Shown in pieces: positions 15,112-23,981 of a stretch of 64,000 nucleotides of DNA (within the stretch, counting starts at the first letter, position 1; each line of letters begins with the position of its first letter). The notes beneath the pieces are model-generated. The model had not been told where the DNA came from and did no database searches. It worked only from the letters and a program-made list of their open reading frames with translations. The position numbers and the translations under genes were made by a program. The stretch lies in the NCBI RefSeq assembly GCF_013340205.1, contig NZ_BJTG01000006.1, positions 62,001 through 126,000 of the forward strand. Direction: 5' to 3'. The stretch is from Anaeromyxobacter diazotrophicus (GTDB taxonomy: Bacteria > Myxococcota > Myxococcia > Myxococcales > Anaeromyxobacteraceae).

Positions 15112-17970
15112 ATGAACGACATCGCCCGCGCCGAGGACGTCGCCGCCCTGCCGCCCGCCTATCGCCGCTTCTGGGAGGCAGCGCGCGCGGTGGTCCCCCC
15201 CGCCGCCCTGGCCTGCGACCCGGTCCGGACCCTGGCCTGGGGCACCGACGCCAGCTTCTACCGGCTGGTGCCGAAGATCGTGGTGAAGGTACGCCGCGAG
15301 GACGAGGTGGTGGCGCTGCTCGCGGCGGCGGCGCGGCTGGCGCTGCCGGTCACCTTCCGCGCCGCCGGGACGAGCCTCTCCGGCCAGGCGGTCACGGACT
15401 CGATCCTGCTCGTGCTGGCGGGCGGCTGGAAGGAGCGCCGCGTGGAGGCGGGGGGCGCGCGCATCGCGCTCGGGCCGGGCGTGATCGGCGCCGAGGCGAA
15501 CGCCGCGCTGGCGCCGCTCGGCCGCAAGATCGGCCCCGACCCGGCGTCCATCGGCGCCTGCATGGTGGGCGGCATCGTCGCGAACAACGCCTCCGGCATG
15601 TGCTGCGGGACCACCCAGAACAGCTACCGGACGCTCGAGTCGCTGAAGCTCGTCCTCGCCGACGGGACCCGCCTCGACACCGGCGACCCCGCCTCGCGCG
15701 CCGCCTTCGCGGCGGCGCGACCGGAGGTGGTGGCCGGACTCGCCCGGCTCCGCGACGAGATCGCGGCCGACCGCGCGCTGGCCGAGCGGATCCGGCGCAA
15801 GTACCGCATCAAGAACACCACCGGCTACGGCCTCAACGCCTTCCTCGACTTCACCGACCCCATCGACATCCTGGCGCACCTCATCGTCGGGTCGGAGGGG
15901 ACGCTGGCGTTCGTCTCCGAGGTCACCTTCCGCACCGTCGAGGAGCACGCCCACCGCGCCAGCGCGCTCCTGCTCTTCCCCGACCTCGCGCAGGCGGCGC
16001 TCGCGACCCAGCGCCTCAAGGCGGGGCCGGTGGCGGCGGCCGAGATCATGGATCGCCCCTCGCTGCGCTCGGTCGAGGGCAAGCCCGGCATGCCGCCCGT
16101 CCTCGCCACCCTGGGGCCCGCCGCCTGCGCGCTGCTCGTCGAGACCCGGGCCGCCTCGGCCGAGGCGCTCGCGCGCCAGGCGGAGGAGGTCGCCGCCATC
16201 CTGGCCGGGCTGCCGACGCTCGAGCCCATCGCCTTCACCGCCGTGAAGGCGGAGTTCGAGCGGCTCTGGGACGTGCGGCGCGGCATCTTCCCGTCGGTGG
16301 GCGCCGCCCGGAAGATCGGCACCACCGTCGTCATCGAGGACGTGGCCTTCCCCATCGAGCGGCTGGCGGAGGGGACGGTGGCGCTGCAGAACCTGATGCT
16401 GGCGCACCGCTACGACGAGGGCGTCATCTTCGGGCACGCGCTCGACGGCAACCTGCACTTCGTCTTCACGCAAGGGTTCGACGACCCGCGCGAGGTGGCG
16501 CGCTACGGCCGCTTCATGGACGAGGTGGCCGAGATGGTGGTGCGGCGGTTCGACGGCTCGCTCAAGGGCGAGCACGGCACCGGCCGCAACATGGCGCCCT
16601 TCGTGGCGCTGGAGTGGGGCGAGGCGGCCTACGGCGTCATGCGCCGGGTGAAGGCGCTGCTCGACCCGGCCGGCCTCCTCAACCCCCGCGTGCTCCTCGA
16701 CGACGATCCGCGGGCGCACCTCAAGCACCTGAAGCCGCTCCCGCCCGCGCACGAGATCGTCGACCGCTGCACCGAGTGCGGCTTCTGCGAGCCGCGCTGC
16801 CCGTCGCGCGACCTCACCCTCACGCCGCGGCAGCGCATCGTCACCCGGCGCGAGATCGCGCGGCTCGTCGCCACCGGCGAGAGCGCGGAGCGGCTGGAGC
16901 GCTTCGAGGCTGGGTGGGCCTACCTCGGGGACGAGACCTGCGCCACCGACGGGCTGTGCCAGCTGGCCTGCCCGGCCGGCATCGACACCGGCAAGCTGAC
17001 GAAGCGCCTGCGGGCCGACGCCCGCACGCCCGCCGCCGAGGACCTGGCCGAGGACGTGGCGGCGCACTTCGCGGGCGCGCTCGCCGGCGTGCGCGCCGGG
17101 CTCGCCACCGCGCACGCCGCCCACGCGGTGCTCGGGACGCGCCTCATGGGCGCGATCACCCGCGGCGCGCGCGCCGCCAGCCTCGGCCACCTGCCGCAGT
17201 GGACCCCGGCGCTGCCCACCCGCTCCCCGCGGGCGCGCCTCGAGGACGTGCGGCGCGGCCGCGGCCGCGAGGTGGTCTACTTCCCGGCCTGCGTGGCGCG
17301 CGCCATGGGCCCGGCCGCGGGCGCCCCCGACGCGCGGGCGCTGCACGAGGCCACGCTCTCCCTGCTCGAGAAGGCGGGCTACGACGTCCTCTTCCCCGAG
17401 GCCATGGACCGGCTCTGCTGCGGGCTCGCCTTCGAGTCGAAGGGCTTCCCGGAGCTGGCCGACGCCAAGGCGAAGGAGCTGGAGGCGGCGCTGCTCGCCA
17501 AGACCGACGGCGGGCGCATCCCGGTGCTGTGCGACACGAGCCCCTGCCTGTACCGCATGCAGGGCGCGCTCGACCCCCGGCTGCGGCTGCACGAGCCGGT
17601 GGGCTTCATCCACGCCCACCTCATGGACAAGCTGCGCTTCGAGCGGCGGCCGGAGACGGTGGCCATCCACGTCACCTGCAGCGCCATCAAGATGGGGCTC
17701 GACGGGGCGTTCAAGGCGGTGGCGGCGGCCTGCGCCGAGCGGGTGGTCGCGCCGCCCACCGGCTGCTGCGGATTCGCGGGGGACAAGGGCTTCACGACCC
17801 CCGAGCTCAACGCCTCGGCCCTGTCCGGGCTCCGCGCGGCGCTCCCTCCGGACTGCAAGGCCGGCTTCTCCAACAGCCGCACCTGCGAGATCGGGCTCTC
17901 GACGCACGGCGGCGTGCCGTACCAGTCCATCGTCTACCTGGTCGACGCCTGCACGCGGCCGCTCCCGTGA
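15112..17970 (+). CDS. dld: FAD/Fe-S D-lactate dehydrogenase (Dld-II type)
   Basis: A 952-residue respiratory flavoprotein. The N-terminal half is a VAO-type FAD domain (AAGTSLSGQAVTDSILL, then NASGMCCGT) with the linked FAD-oxidase C-terminal domain (FGHALDGNLHFVF and GEHGTGRNM). From about residue 555 follow a ferredoxin-type motif CTECGFCEPRCP, a second cysteine set CATDGLCQLACP and two CCG-type motifs (RLCCGLAFESKG and TGCCGFAGDKG). This fused architecture is that of the Shewanella Dld-II D-lactate dehydrogenase, which passes electrons to the quinone pool. The neighbouring lactate permease and LutABC genes support lactate over other 2-hydroxy acids, although glycolate-type substrates cannot be excluded. 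Confidence 0.88.
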   Translation: MNDIARAEDVAALPPAYRRFWEAARAVVPPAALACDPVRTLAWGTDASFYRLVPKIVVKVRREDEVVALLAAAARLALPVTFRAAGTSLSGQAVTDSILLVLAGGWKERRVEAGGARIALGPGVIGAEANAALAPLGRKIGPDPASIGACMVGGIVANNASGMCCGTTQNSYRTLESLKLVLADGTRLDTGDPASRAAFAAARPEVVAGLARLRDEIAADRALAERIRRKYRIKNTTGYGLNAFLDFTDPIDILAHLIVGSEGTLAFVSEVTFRTVEEHAHRASALLLFPDLAQAALATQRLKAGPVAAAEIMDRPSLRSVEGKPGMPPVLATLGPAACALLVETRAASAEALARQAEEVAAILAGLPTLEPIAFTAVKAEFERLWDVRRGIFPSVGAARKIGTTVVIEDVAFPIERLAEGTVALQNLMLAHRYDEGVIFGHALDGNLHFVFTQGFDDPREVARYGRFMDEVAEMVVRRFDGSLKGEHGTGRNMAPFVALEWGEAAYGVMRRVKALLDPAGLLNPRVLLDDDPRAHLKHLKPLPPAHEIVDRCTECGFCEPRCPSRDLTLTPRQRIVTRREIARLVATGESAERLERFEAGWAYLGDETCATDGLCQLACPAGIDTGKLTKRLRADARTPAAEDLAEDVAAHFAGALAGVRAGLATAHAAHAVLGTRLMGAITRGARAASLGHLPQWTPALPTRSPRARLEDVRRGRGREVVYFPACVARAMGPAAGAPDARALHEATLSLLEKAGYDVLFPEAMDRLCCGLAFESKGFPELADAKAKELEAALLAKTDGGRIPVLCDTSPCLYRMQGALDPRLRLHEPVGFIHAHLMDKLRFERRPETVAIHVTCSAIKMGLDGAFKAVAAACAERVVAPPTGCCGFAGDKGFTTPELNASALSGLRAALPPDCKAGFSNSRTCEIGLSTHGGVPYQSIVYLVDACTRPLP

Positions 17971-18046
17971 CCCGCGATCCGGGTACGCGCTGACAGGGGG
18001 CGCCGCGGCGGTCGCGCTGCGGTGACCCGCCCGGATGGGGTGGCCC

Positions 18047-18076
18047 TTGAAAGTGTTCCGGCCGAAAGGCTCGAAT
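18047..18076 (+). promoter_or_regulatory. Candidate promoter of the lactate permease gene
   Basis: TTGAAA (18047-18052), an 18-base spacer and TCGAAT (18071-18076) in the 184-base gap before the permease gene. Match quality is moderate. Confidence 0.35.
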
Positions 18077-18154
18077 GTCGGCTACACGGTAAGTTGACGC
18101 CTCCCGTCCGAACCCGTCGGCCCACCTCCTCGAACCCGTCCGCGGAGCGACCTC

Positions 18155-19960
18155 GTGTACCACCAGAACTACAACCCGACCGGAAGCGCCTTCCTCTCCA
18201 CGGTGCTGGCGGCCGTCCCGATCCTCGTCCTGCTCTACTTCATCGCGCTGCACCCGCACCGCGACAAGCAGGGCATGAAGCACCTCGGCATCTCCGCCCC
18301 GTACGCCGCGTTCTACGGCGTCATCGCCGCCTTCGTCATCGTCTGCATCGTCTTCAGCATGCCGGTGGTCTCGGCGATCTCCGCCTTCTCGCTCGGCGTG
18401 CTGTCGGGCTTCCTCGGGATCATCTGGATCATCCTGGGGGCGATGTTCCTCTACACGATGACGGTCATCACCGGGAAGTTCGAGATCGTGAAGGAGTCGA
18501 TCATCAACATCTCGCACGACCGGCGGCTGCAGGTGCTGCTCATCGCCTTCTCGTTCGGCGCCATCATCGAGGGGACCTCCGGGTTCGGGACGCCGGTCGC
18601 GATCGCGGGCGCCGTCATGGTCGGGCTCGGCTTCTCCCCGTTCCAGGCCGCCGTGCTCAACCTGCTCGCGAACACCGCGCCCGTCGCGTACGGCGCCATC
18701 GGCACGCCCATCGTCGTGCTCTCGCAGGTGAGCGGCCTCGATCAGCTCACGCTCTCGACGATGGTGGGCCACCAGCTGCCGTGGGTGTCGCTCCTCGTCC
18801 CGTTCTGGCTCATCGCCGTGTTCGTGAAGATGGAAGGGGGGACGTGGAAGGAGGTCTTCGAGGTCTGGCCGGCGGCGCTCGTCTCCGGGGCGTCGTTCGC
18901 CCTCATGCAGTACTTCGCGTCGGGCACGGCCGAGTTCCACCTCATGACCGACGTGGTGGCGGGCGTCTTCTCCGTCGTCTGCACCGCCCTGTTCCTGCGC
19001 TTCGTCTGGCACCCCAAGACGCGCTTCCTGCTGAAGTCGGAGCGCGCGGCCGCGGCGGCGGCCGGGGCCGCCGCTGCGCCGCACGACCGCAGCGGCCCCG
19101 CCAACCCCTACAGCCTGGGTCAGACGGCGTACGCCTGGCTGCCGTGGGCGATCCTCATCGGCGCGTGCGCCCTGTGGGGCGCGCCGGAGTGGAAGAAGAC
19201 GCTCAACGGCCTCTTCGCCGGCGTGAAGTTCGACACGACGCTCCTCGGCTCGAAGTTCAACGGGACCCTCTCGCTCCCGGGCTGGGACATGCCGGCGCTC
19301 CACAACCTCGTCCAGCGGATGCCGCCCGTCGCGCCGGTGAACGCCAAGCCGGAGGGCGCGCGCTTCGTCATCAACTGGCTCTCGGCCGCCGGGACGGGGG
19401 TGTTCGTCGCCGCGCTCCTGTCGGGCTTCGTGCTGCGGCTCAGCGCCGCCCAGTGGAAGGAGGCGACGATCCGGACGCTGCACCGCATGAAGATCCCGGT
19501 CCTCGTCATCGGCCAGGTGCTCGGCCTCGGGTTCCTCACCCGCTACTCCGGCACCGACGCGGTGCTCGGGCTCGCCTTCACCAGCGCGGGCGTGATGTAC
19601 CCCTTCTTCGCCGCCTACCTCGGCTGGCTCGGCGTCTTCCTCACCGGCTCCGACACGGCGTCGAACGCGCTCTTCGGCAGCCTGCAGCGGATCACGGCCC
19701 AGCAGCTCAACTTGAACCCGATCCTGACGGTGGCGACCAACTCGACGGGCGGCGTCATGGGCAAGATGATCGACGCTCAGTCGATCATGGTCGCCTGCGC
19801 CGCCTGCTACGACGATCCGAAGGAGCGCGCCCACGCGCTGGGCCCGATCTTCCGCAGGGTCTGGTGGCACTCGGTGGCGGGCGCGGCCGTGATCGGGCTC
19901 ATCGCGCTCCTGCAGGCCTACGTCTTCACCGGAGCGATCCCGGTGCCGCCCATCAAGTGA
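18155..19960 (+). CDS. lldP: L-lactate permease
   Basis: A 601-residue inner-membrane lactate/proton symporter of the LctP family. The sequence has about a dozen hydrophobic helices and the family signatures GAIIEGTSGFGTPVAIAG, NLLANTAPVAYGAIGTPI and GSDTASNALFGSLQ. The GTG start is preceded by GGAG seven bases upstream and by a candidate promoter. It lies between the D-lactate dehydrogenase and the L-lactate complex genes, and probably supplies both with substrate. A strong hairpin follows its stop codon, so the downstream lut genes are probably transcribed separately. Confidence 0.93.
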   Translation: MYHQNYNPTGSAFLSTVLAAVPILVLLYFIALHPHRDKQGMKHLGISAPYAAFYGVIAAFVIVCIVFSMPVVSAISAFSLGVLSGFLGIIWIILGAMFLYTMTVITGKFEIVKESIINISHDRRLQVLLIAFSFGAIIEGTSGFGTPVAIAGAVMVGLGFSPFQAAVLNLLANTAPVAYGAIGTPIVVLSQVSGLDQLTLSTMVGHQLPWVSLLVPFWLIAVFVKMEGGTWKEVFEVWPAALVSGASFALMQYFASGTAEFHLMTDVVAGVFSVVCTALFLRFVWHPKTRFLLKSERAAAAAAGAAAAPHDRSGPANPYSLGQTAYAWLPWAILIGACALWGAPEWKKTLNGLFAGVKFDTTLLGSKFNGTLSLPGWDMPALHNLVQRMPPVAPVNAKPEGARFVINWLSAAGTGVFVAALLSGFVLRLSAAQWKEATIRTLHRMKIPVLVIGQVLGLGFLTRYSGTDAVLGLAFTSAGVMYPFFAAYLGWLGVFLTGSDTASNALFGSLQRITAQQLNLNPILTVATNSTGGVMGKMIDAQSIMVACAACYDDPKERAHALGPIFRRVWWHSVAGAAVIGLIALLQAYVFTGAIPVPPIK

Positions 19961-19964
19961 GCTC

Positions 19965-20000
19965 GCGTGGGCGGCGGGCCGCTCGGCCGGCCGCCCACGC
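19965..20000 (+). terminator. Strong hairpin terminator after lldP
   Basis: GCGTGGGCGGC (19965-19975) pairs perfectly with GCCGCCCACGC (19990-20000), and the loop itself can pair further (GGCCG with CGGCC). It begins five bases after the lldP stop. No T run follows, as is common for hairpins in very GC-rich genomes. Confidence 0.55.
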
Positions 20001-20031
20001 CCTCCGGTGATCCGGTGTACGATCGCCCGCC

Positions 20032-20784
20032 ATGCTCACCGTCGGCCTCTTCATCCCCTGCTACATCGAGCAGCTCTACCCCGAGGTCGGGCTCGCCACC
20101 GTGCGCGTGCTGGAGCGGCACGGGGTGCGGGTCGAGTACCCGGAGGACCAGACCTGCTGCGGGCAGCCCATGTCGAACACCGGCTGCACCGAGGAGGCGA
20201 GGCCGCTGGCCGAGAAGTTCCTGCGCCTCTTCCGCGGCTACGAGCACGTGGTGGCGCCCTCGGGCAGCTGCGTCTCGATGGTCCGCAACCACTACGACGG
20301 CTTCCTGGCGGGCCAGCCCGGCTTCGACCACCTGAAGCGCTCGACCTGGGAGCTGTGCGAGTTCCTGGTGGACGTGCTGAAGCTGCCCCGCCTCGAGGGC
20401 GCCTTCCCGCACAAGGTGGGGCTGCACCAGAGCTGCCACGGGCTGCGCGAGCTGCGTCTCGGCTCCGGCAGCGAGCGCCGGGTGGCGCCGTTCAACAAGG
20501 TCCAGCTCCTCCTCTCCGAGCTGCGCGGCCTCCAGCTCGTCGAGCTGGCGCGGCAAGACGAGTGCTGCGGCTTCGGCGGCACGTTCGCGGTCCAGGAGGA
20601 GGCGGTGAGCTGCATGATGGGGCGCGACCGCCTCGCCGACCACGAGCGCGCGGGCGCCGAGATCGTGACCGGCGTCGACATGTCGTGCCTCATGCACCTC
20701 GACGGCCTCATCCGGCGCGAGCGCCGGCCGCTCCAGGTGCTGCACGTGGCCCAGCTCCTCGATCGGGCGGAGGCGGCGGCGTGA
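20032..20784 (+). CDS. lutA: L-lactate oxidation complex Fe-S subunit LutA/LldE
   Basis: LutA (LldE) is the first subunit of the three-part iron-sulfur L-lactate dehydrogenase. The 250-residue protein has the two cysteine-rich CCG motifs of the family: DQTCCGQP with a preceding PCYIEQLYPEVG, and CHGLRELRLG with DECCGFGGTFAV. The ATG is 71 bases after lldP. Its stop overlaps the GTG of the next gene by three bases, so translational coupling with lutB is likely. Confidence 0.93.
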   Translation: MLTVGLFIPCYIEQLYPEVGLATVRVLERHGVRVEYPEDQTCCGQPMSNTGCTEEARPLAEKFLRLFRGYEHVVAPSGSCVSMVRNHYDGFLAGQPGFDHLKRSTWELCEFLVDVLKLPRLEGAFPHKVGLHQSCHGLRELRLGSGSERRVAPFNKVQLLLSELRGLQLVELARQDECCGFGGTFAVQEEAVSCMMGRDRLADHERAGAEIVTGVDMSCLMHLDGLIRRERRPLQVLHVAQLLDRAEAAA

Positions 20785-22190
20785 GCGCCCCCCCGAGCGC
20801 GACCGGCGAGCTGGAGCGGACGGTGGACCACGCCGCGGCCGCGGCGCGGTTCGTGGCCGACGACGCGAAGGCCCACTGGCACGACCAGGCCCTGTGGTGG
20901 GTGCGCAAGAAGCGGGACGCCGCCTCGGCCGCCGTGCCGGACTGGGAGGCGCTGCGCGACGCGGCGGCCGGCCTCAAGGCGCACACGCTCTCTCGCCTCG
21001 GCGACTACCTGGACGAGTTCGCCCGCAACGCCGAGGCGCGCGGCGCGCACGTCCACTTCGCCCGCGACGCCGCCGAGCACAACGCCATCGTGCACGGCAT
21101 CCTGCAGGAGCGGGGGATCACGCGGCTGGTGAAGTCGAAGTCCATGCTGACGGAGGAGTGCCACCTCAACCCGTACCTCGAGGCGCGCGGCGTCACCGTC
21201 ACCGACACCGACCTCGGCGAGCGCATCGTCCAGCTCCGCCACGAGCCGCCCAGCCACATCGTGCTGCCCGCCATCCACCTCAAGAAGGAGGAGATCGGCG
21301 AGCTGTTCCACCGGGAGCTCGGGACCGCCGAGGGCGCGAGCGATCCCAAGGTCCTGACCGAGGCGGCGCGGCAGCACCTGCGGCAGCGGTTCCTCGAGGC
21401 GGAGGCGGGCCTCACCGGCGTCAACTTCGCGATCGCGGAGACGGGCGGCGTGGTCGTCTGCACCAACGAGGGCAACGCCGACATGGGCTCGACGCTGCCC
21501 CGGGTGCACATCGCCTGCATGGGCGTCGAGAAGCTCGTGCCGCGGCGGGAGGACCTGGCGGTCTTCCTGCGGCTCCTGGCGCGCTCCGCCACCGGACAGC
21601 CGGTGACGACCTACACCACGCACTTCCACGGCCCGCGCCCGGACGGCGAGCTGCACATCGTGGTGGTGGACAACGGCCGCTCGCGCCAGCTCGCGGATCC
21701 CGTCTTCCGCCGCTCGCTCTCCTGCATCCGCTGCGGCGCCTGCATGAACACCTGCCCGGTGTTCCGGCGCAGCGGCGGGTACAGCTACGGCTACATCGTG
21801 CCCGGCCCCATCGGCAGCATCCTCGGGCCCGCGCGCGACCCGGCCGGCCACCGGACGCTGCCGTTCGCCTCCTCCCTGTGCGGCTCGTGCAGCGACGTCT
21901 GCCCGGTGCGGATCGACCTCCACCACGAGCTCTGGGCGTGGCGGAAGGAGCTCGTGAAGCGCGGGCTCCTGCCGTGGCGGAAGCGGGCCGCGATGAAGCT
22001 GGCCGGCGCGGTGCTGCGCTTCGCCTGGCTGTACCGGCTGGCGGGCTGGGTCGCGCGGCGGCTCGTCCCGGCGCTGCCGCGCCGCCTCGCCTACGGGCGC
22101 TGGAACGCCTGGGGGCGCCAGCGCGAGCTGCCCCCCATGCCGCGGCAGACCTTCCGCCAGCTCTACCGGAGCCACCGTGACCGCTCGTGA
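20781..22190 (+). CDS. lutB: L-lactate oxidation complex Fe-S subunit LutB/LldF
   Basis: LutB is the 469-residue iron-sulfur subunit of the L-lactate complex. The N-terminal part is the LUD domain (VKSKSMLTEECHLNPYLE, then NFAIAETGGVVVCTNEGN). The C-terminal part has two ferredoxin motifs, CIRCGACMNTCP and CGSCSDVCP, for two 4Fe-4S clusters. The GTG start overlaps the lutA stop and gives the family-standard length. The C-terminal basic and hydrophobic tail (WLYRLAGWVARRL) may touch the membrane. Confidence 0.94.
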   Translation: MSAPPSATGELERTVDHAAAAARFVADDAKAHWHDQALWWVRKKRDAASAAVPDWEALRDAAAGLKAHTLSRLGDYLDEFARNAEARGAHVHFARDAAEHNAIVHGILQERGITRLVKSKSMLTEECHLNPYLEARGVTVTDTDLGERIVQLRHEPPSHIVLPAIHLKKEEIGELFHRELGTAEGASDPKVLTEAARQHLRQRFLEAEAGLTGVNFAIAETGGVVVCTNEGNADMGSTLPRVHIACMGVEKLVPRREDLAVFLRLLARSATGQPVTTYTTHFHGPRPDGELHIVVVDNGRSRQLADPVFRRSLSCIRCGACMNTCPVFRRSGGYSYGYIVPGPIGSILGPARDPAGHRTLPFASSLCGSCSDVCPVRIDLHHELWAWRKELVKRGLLPWRKRAAMKLAGAVLRFAWLYRLAGWVARRLVPALPRRLAYGRWNAWGRQRELPPMPRQTFRQLYRSHRDRS

Positions 22191-22767
22191 GGAGATGCTG
22201 GCGGCCATGCGCCGGAACGCGCCGCGCGAGACGCCGCGGCCCGACCTGGCGCGGCTGGGCGTGAAGTTCGCCGACCCGGCGGCGAAGTTCGCCGAGTCGC
22301 TCCAGGGCGTGGGCGGGACCTGCCTGCGCGTCCCCGACCTGGCCGTGGCTGGTCGGGCGGTGGCGGAGCTGCCGGTGCGCCAGGCCGCGAAGAAGGTCGT
22401 CTCGCTGGTGCCGGAGGTGGAGCCGGGGAACCTCGACCTCGCCGCGGTGAAGGCGCCGCGCGAGCTGGAGGGGCTCGACCTCACCGTGCTGCGGGGCGAG
22501 CTGGCGGTGGCCGAGAACGGGGCGGTGTGGGTGGACGCGCAGCTCCTGCCGCACCGGGCGATCTTCGTCATCGCCGAGCACCTCGTGCTGGTGGTGGACG
22601 CGGCGGGGGTGGTGAACGACCTCCACGAGGCCTACGCCCGCCTGGCCGGGCGGCCCGCCGCCTACGGGCTCTTCATCTCCGGCCCCTCCAAGACGGCCGA
22701 CATCGAGCAGGCGCTCGTCATCGGGGCCCAGGGCGCGCGCAGCTGCACCGTCCTGCTGGTAGGCTAG
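22177..22767 (+). CDS. lutC: L-lactate oxidation complex subunit LutC/LldG
   Basis: LutC (LldG) is the third, cluster-free subunit of the L-lactate complex and consists of a LUD (DUF162) domain. The 196-residue product shows the typical end region GLFISGPSKTADIEQALVIG and GARSCTVLLVG. The GTG start, preceded by GGAG five bases upstream, overlaps the last 14 bases of lutB. This completes a lutABC set like lldEFG of Shewanella. Confidence 0.92.
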   Translation: MTAREEMLAAMRRNAPRETPRPDLARLGVKFADPAAKFAESLQGVGGTCLRVPDLAVAGRAVAELPVRQAAKKVVSLVPEVEPGNLDLAAVKAPRELEGLDLTVLRGELAVAENGAVWVDAQLLPHRAIFVIAEHLVLVVDAAGVVNDLHEAYARLAGRPAAYGLFISGPSKTADIEQALVIGAQGARSCTVLLVG

Positions 22768-22773
22768 CGCGGC

Positions 22774-23400
22774 ATGGCGAGCCCCTCCGCCGACCCGTTC
22801 CTCCGCGCGACCGCCGTCTTCGACCACGACCACCCGCGCGTGGCGGCGCTGGCGCGCGAGCTGGGCGGCGGCGACGCCGAGGCGGTCGCGCGGCGCATGT
22901 TCGAGTGGGTGCGCGACCGCATCCCGCACACCGGCGACGCCGGCCACGACGCGGTGACCTGCGCGGCGTCGGAGGTGCTCGCGACCGGCACCGGGTTCTG
23001 CTACGCGAAGAGCCACCTCCTCGTCGCCCTGCTCCGCGGCGCGGGGGTCCGGGCCGGCGTCTGCTATCAGCGGCTCTCGATCGGGGAGGGCCGGTTCCTG
23101 CTCCACGGGCTCGCCGCCGTCGAGCTCCCGACGTACGGGTGGTACCGGGCCGACCCGCGGGGCAACGGCTTCGGCATCGACGCGCAGTTCACGCCGCCCC
23201 GCGAGCAGCTCGCGCACGAGACGCGCATGCCGGGCGAGTGGGACTCGCGCCTCGTCTTCCCCGACCCGCTGCCGGCGGTGGAGGGCGCGCTGCGCCGGTG
23301 CCGGGGCGTGCGGGAGCTCTCGAGCGCCTGGCCCGACCTGGAGCTGCCCCCGCGCGGCGGGACCGGCGACGGGACGCGGACGGCGCCGGCCACCGCCTGA
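22774..23400 (+). CDS. Transglutaminase-like cysteine peptidase family protein
   Basis: A 208-residue protein with the transglutaminase-like fold. The catalytic triad is visible: cysteine in GTGFCYAKSHLL, histidine in LLHGLAAVEL and aspartate in GFGIDAQF. Proteins of this fold act as cysteine peptidases or acyl transferases on peptide bonds; the substrate is unknown. No signal peptide is seen, so it is probably cytoplasmic. It begins seven bases after lutC and may be co-transcribed with it, although no link to lactate use is apparent. Confidence 0.8.
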   Translation: MASPSADPFLRATAVFDHDHPRVAALARELGGGDAEAVARRMFEWVRDRIPHTGDAGHDAVTCAASEVLATGTGFCYAKSHLLVALLRGAGVRAGVCYQRLSIGEGRFLLHGLAAVELPTYGWYRADPRGNGFGIDAQFTPPREQLAHETRMPGEWDSRLVFPDPLPAVEGALRRCRGVRELSSAWPDLELPPRGGTGDGTRTAPATA

Positions 23401-23417
23401 GCGGTCGGCCGGCCGGG

Positions 23418-23960
23418 TCAGCGCCCCGGGGGCTCGCGCCGCGGCGCCGGGGTCGGGTTCGCCCGCGCCGTGCGCTCCTCCTCGTCGATGAGCTCGGAGG
23501 CGCCGAAGGTGAAGCGCGGGTCGTAGTCGGCGTAGTTGCGGGGGGCGAACGCGAGCTCGCCCTTGCTGGCGCAGCGGCCGATGTGGAGGGCGAGCCCGAT
23601 CTGGTGGCGCAGCGCGGCGCGGACCTGCGCCTCGGTCGCGAGCCCGCGCTCGATCAAGGTCTCGCCGATGGGCCGCCCGGTGGCGCGGCAGGAGTCGACG
23701 ACCGCCTCGATGTCCTCGGCCCTCACGCGGGCGTGCTCCTTGAGGTGCGCGGTGAACGCGCGCTGGTGCCGCGGATCGCTCGCCCAGGCCACCCGCCCGC
23801 GCTGGAGGTAGAGCTGCATCCGGCCACTGGCGCAGTAGCAGGTGAGCTCGCCGGTGGCGGCCTCCCGCGCCAGCGCGAGCAGCCGGTCGGACGCCGCCGA
23901 GTCCAGGGTCTCGACGTCGTCGAGCCGCACCACGCACGGCGGCGGGTTCTGCGCTCCCAT
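23418..23960 (-). CDS. DUF4388-like protein with a GspE-N-like segment
   Basis: A 180-residue protein I can only place partly. Residues 15-60 (ATGELTCYCASGRMQLYLQ and RGRVAWASD) look like the DUF4388/PATAN domain often found in myxobacterial signalling and gliding proteins. Residues 90-125 (IGETLIERGLATEAQVRAAL) resemble the N-terminal domain of type II secretion ATPases. It lies 21 bases downstream of the second FHA gene on the same strand, suggesting a shared operon and a shared signalling role. Confidence 0.6.
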   Translation of the reverse strand: MGAQNPPPCVVRLDDVETLDSAASDRLLALAREAATGELTCYCASGRMQLYLQRGRVAWASDPRHQRAFTAHLKEHARVRAEDIEAVVDSCRATGRPIGETLIERGLATEAQVRAALRHQIGLALHIGRCASKGELAFAPRNYADYDPRFTFGASELIDEEERTARANPTPAPRREPPGR

Positions 23961-23981
23961 CAGGGCTCCTTCACCAGAGGA

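Noticed and set aside
18041-18056. TGGCCCTTGAAAGTGT as a sigma-54 promoter for lldP
   Set aside because: The -24 GG is present but the position 12 bases on is TG, not GC. A sigma-70-type reading (TTGAAA-18-TCGAAT) is preferred.
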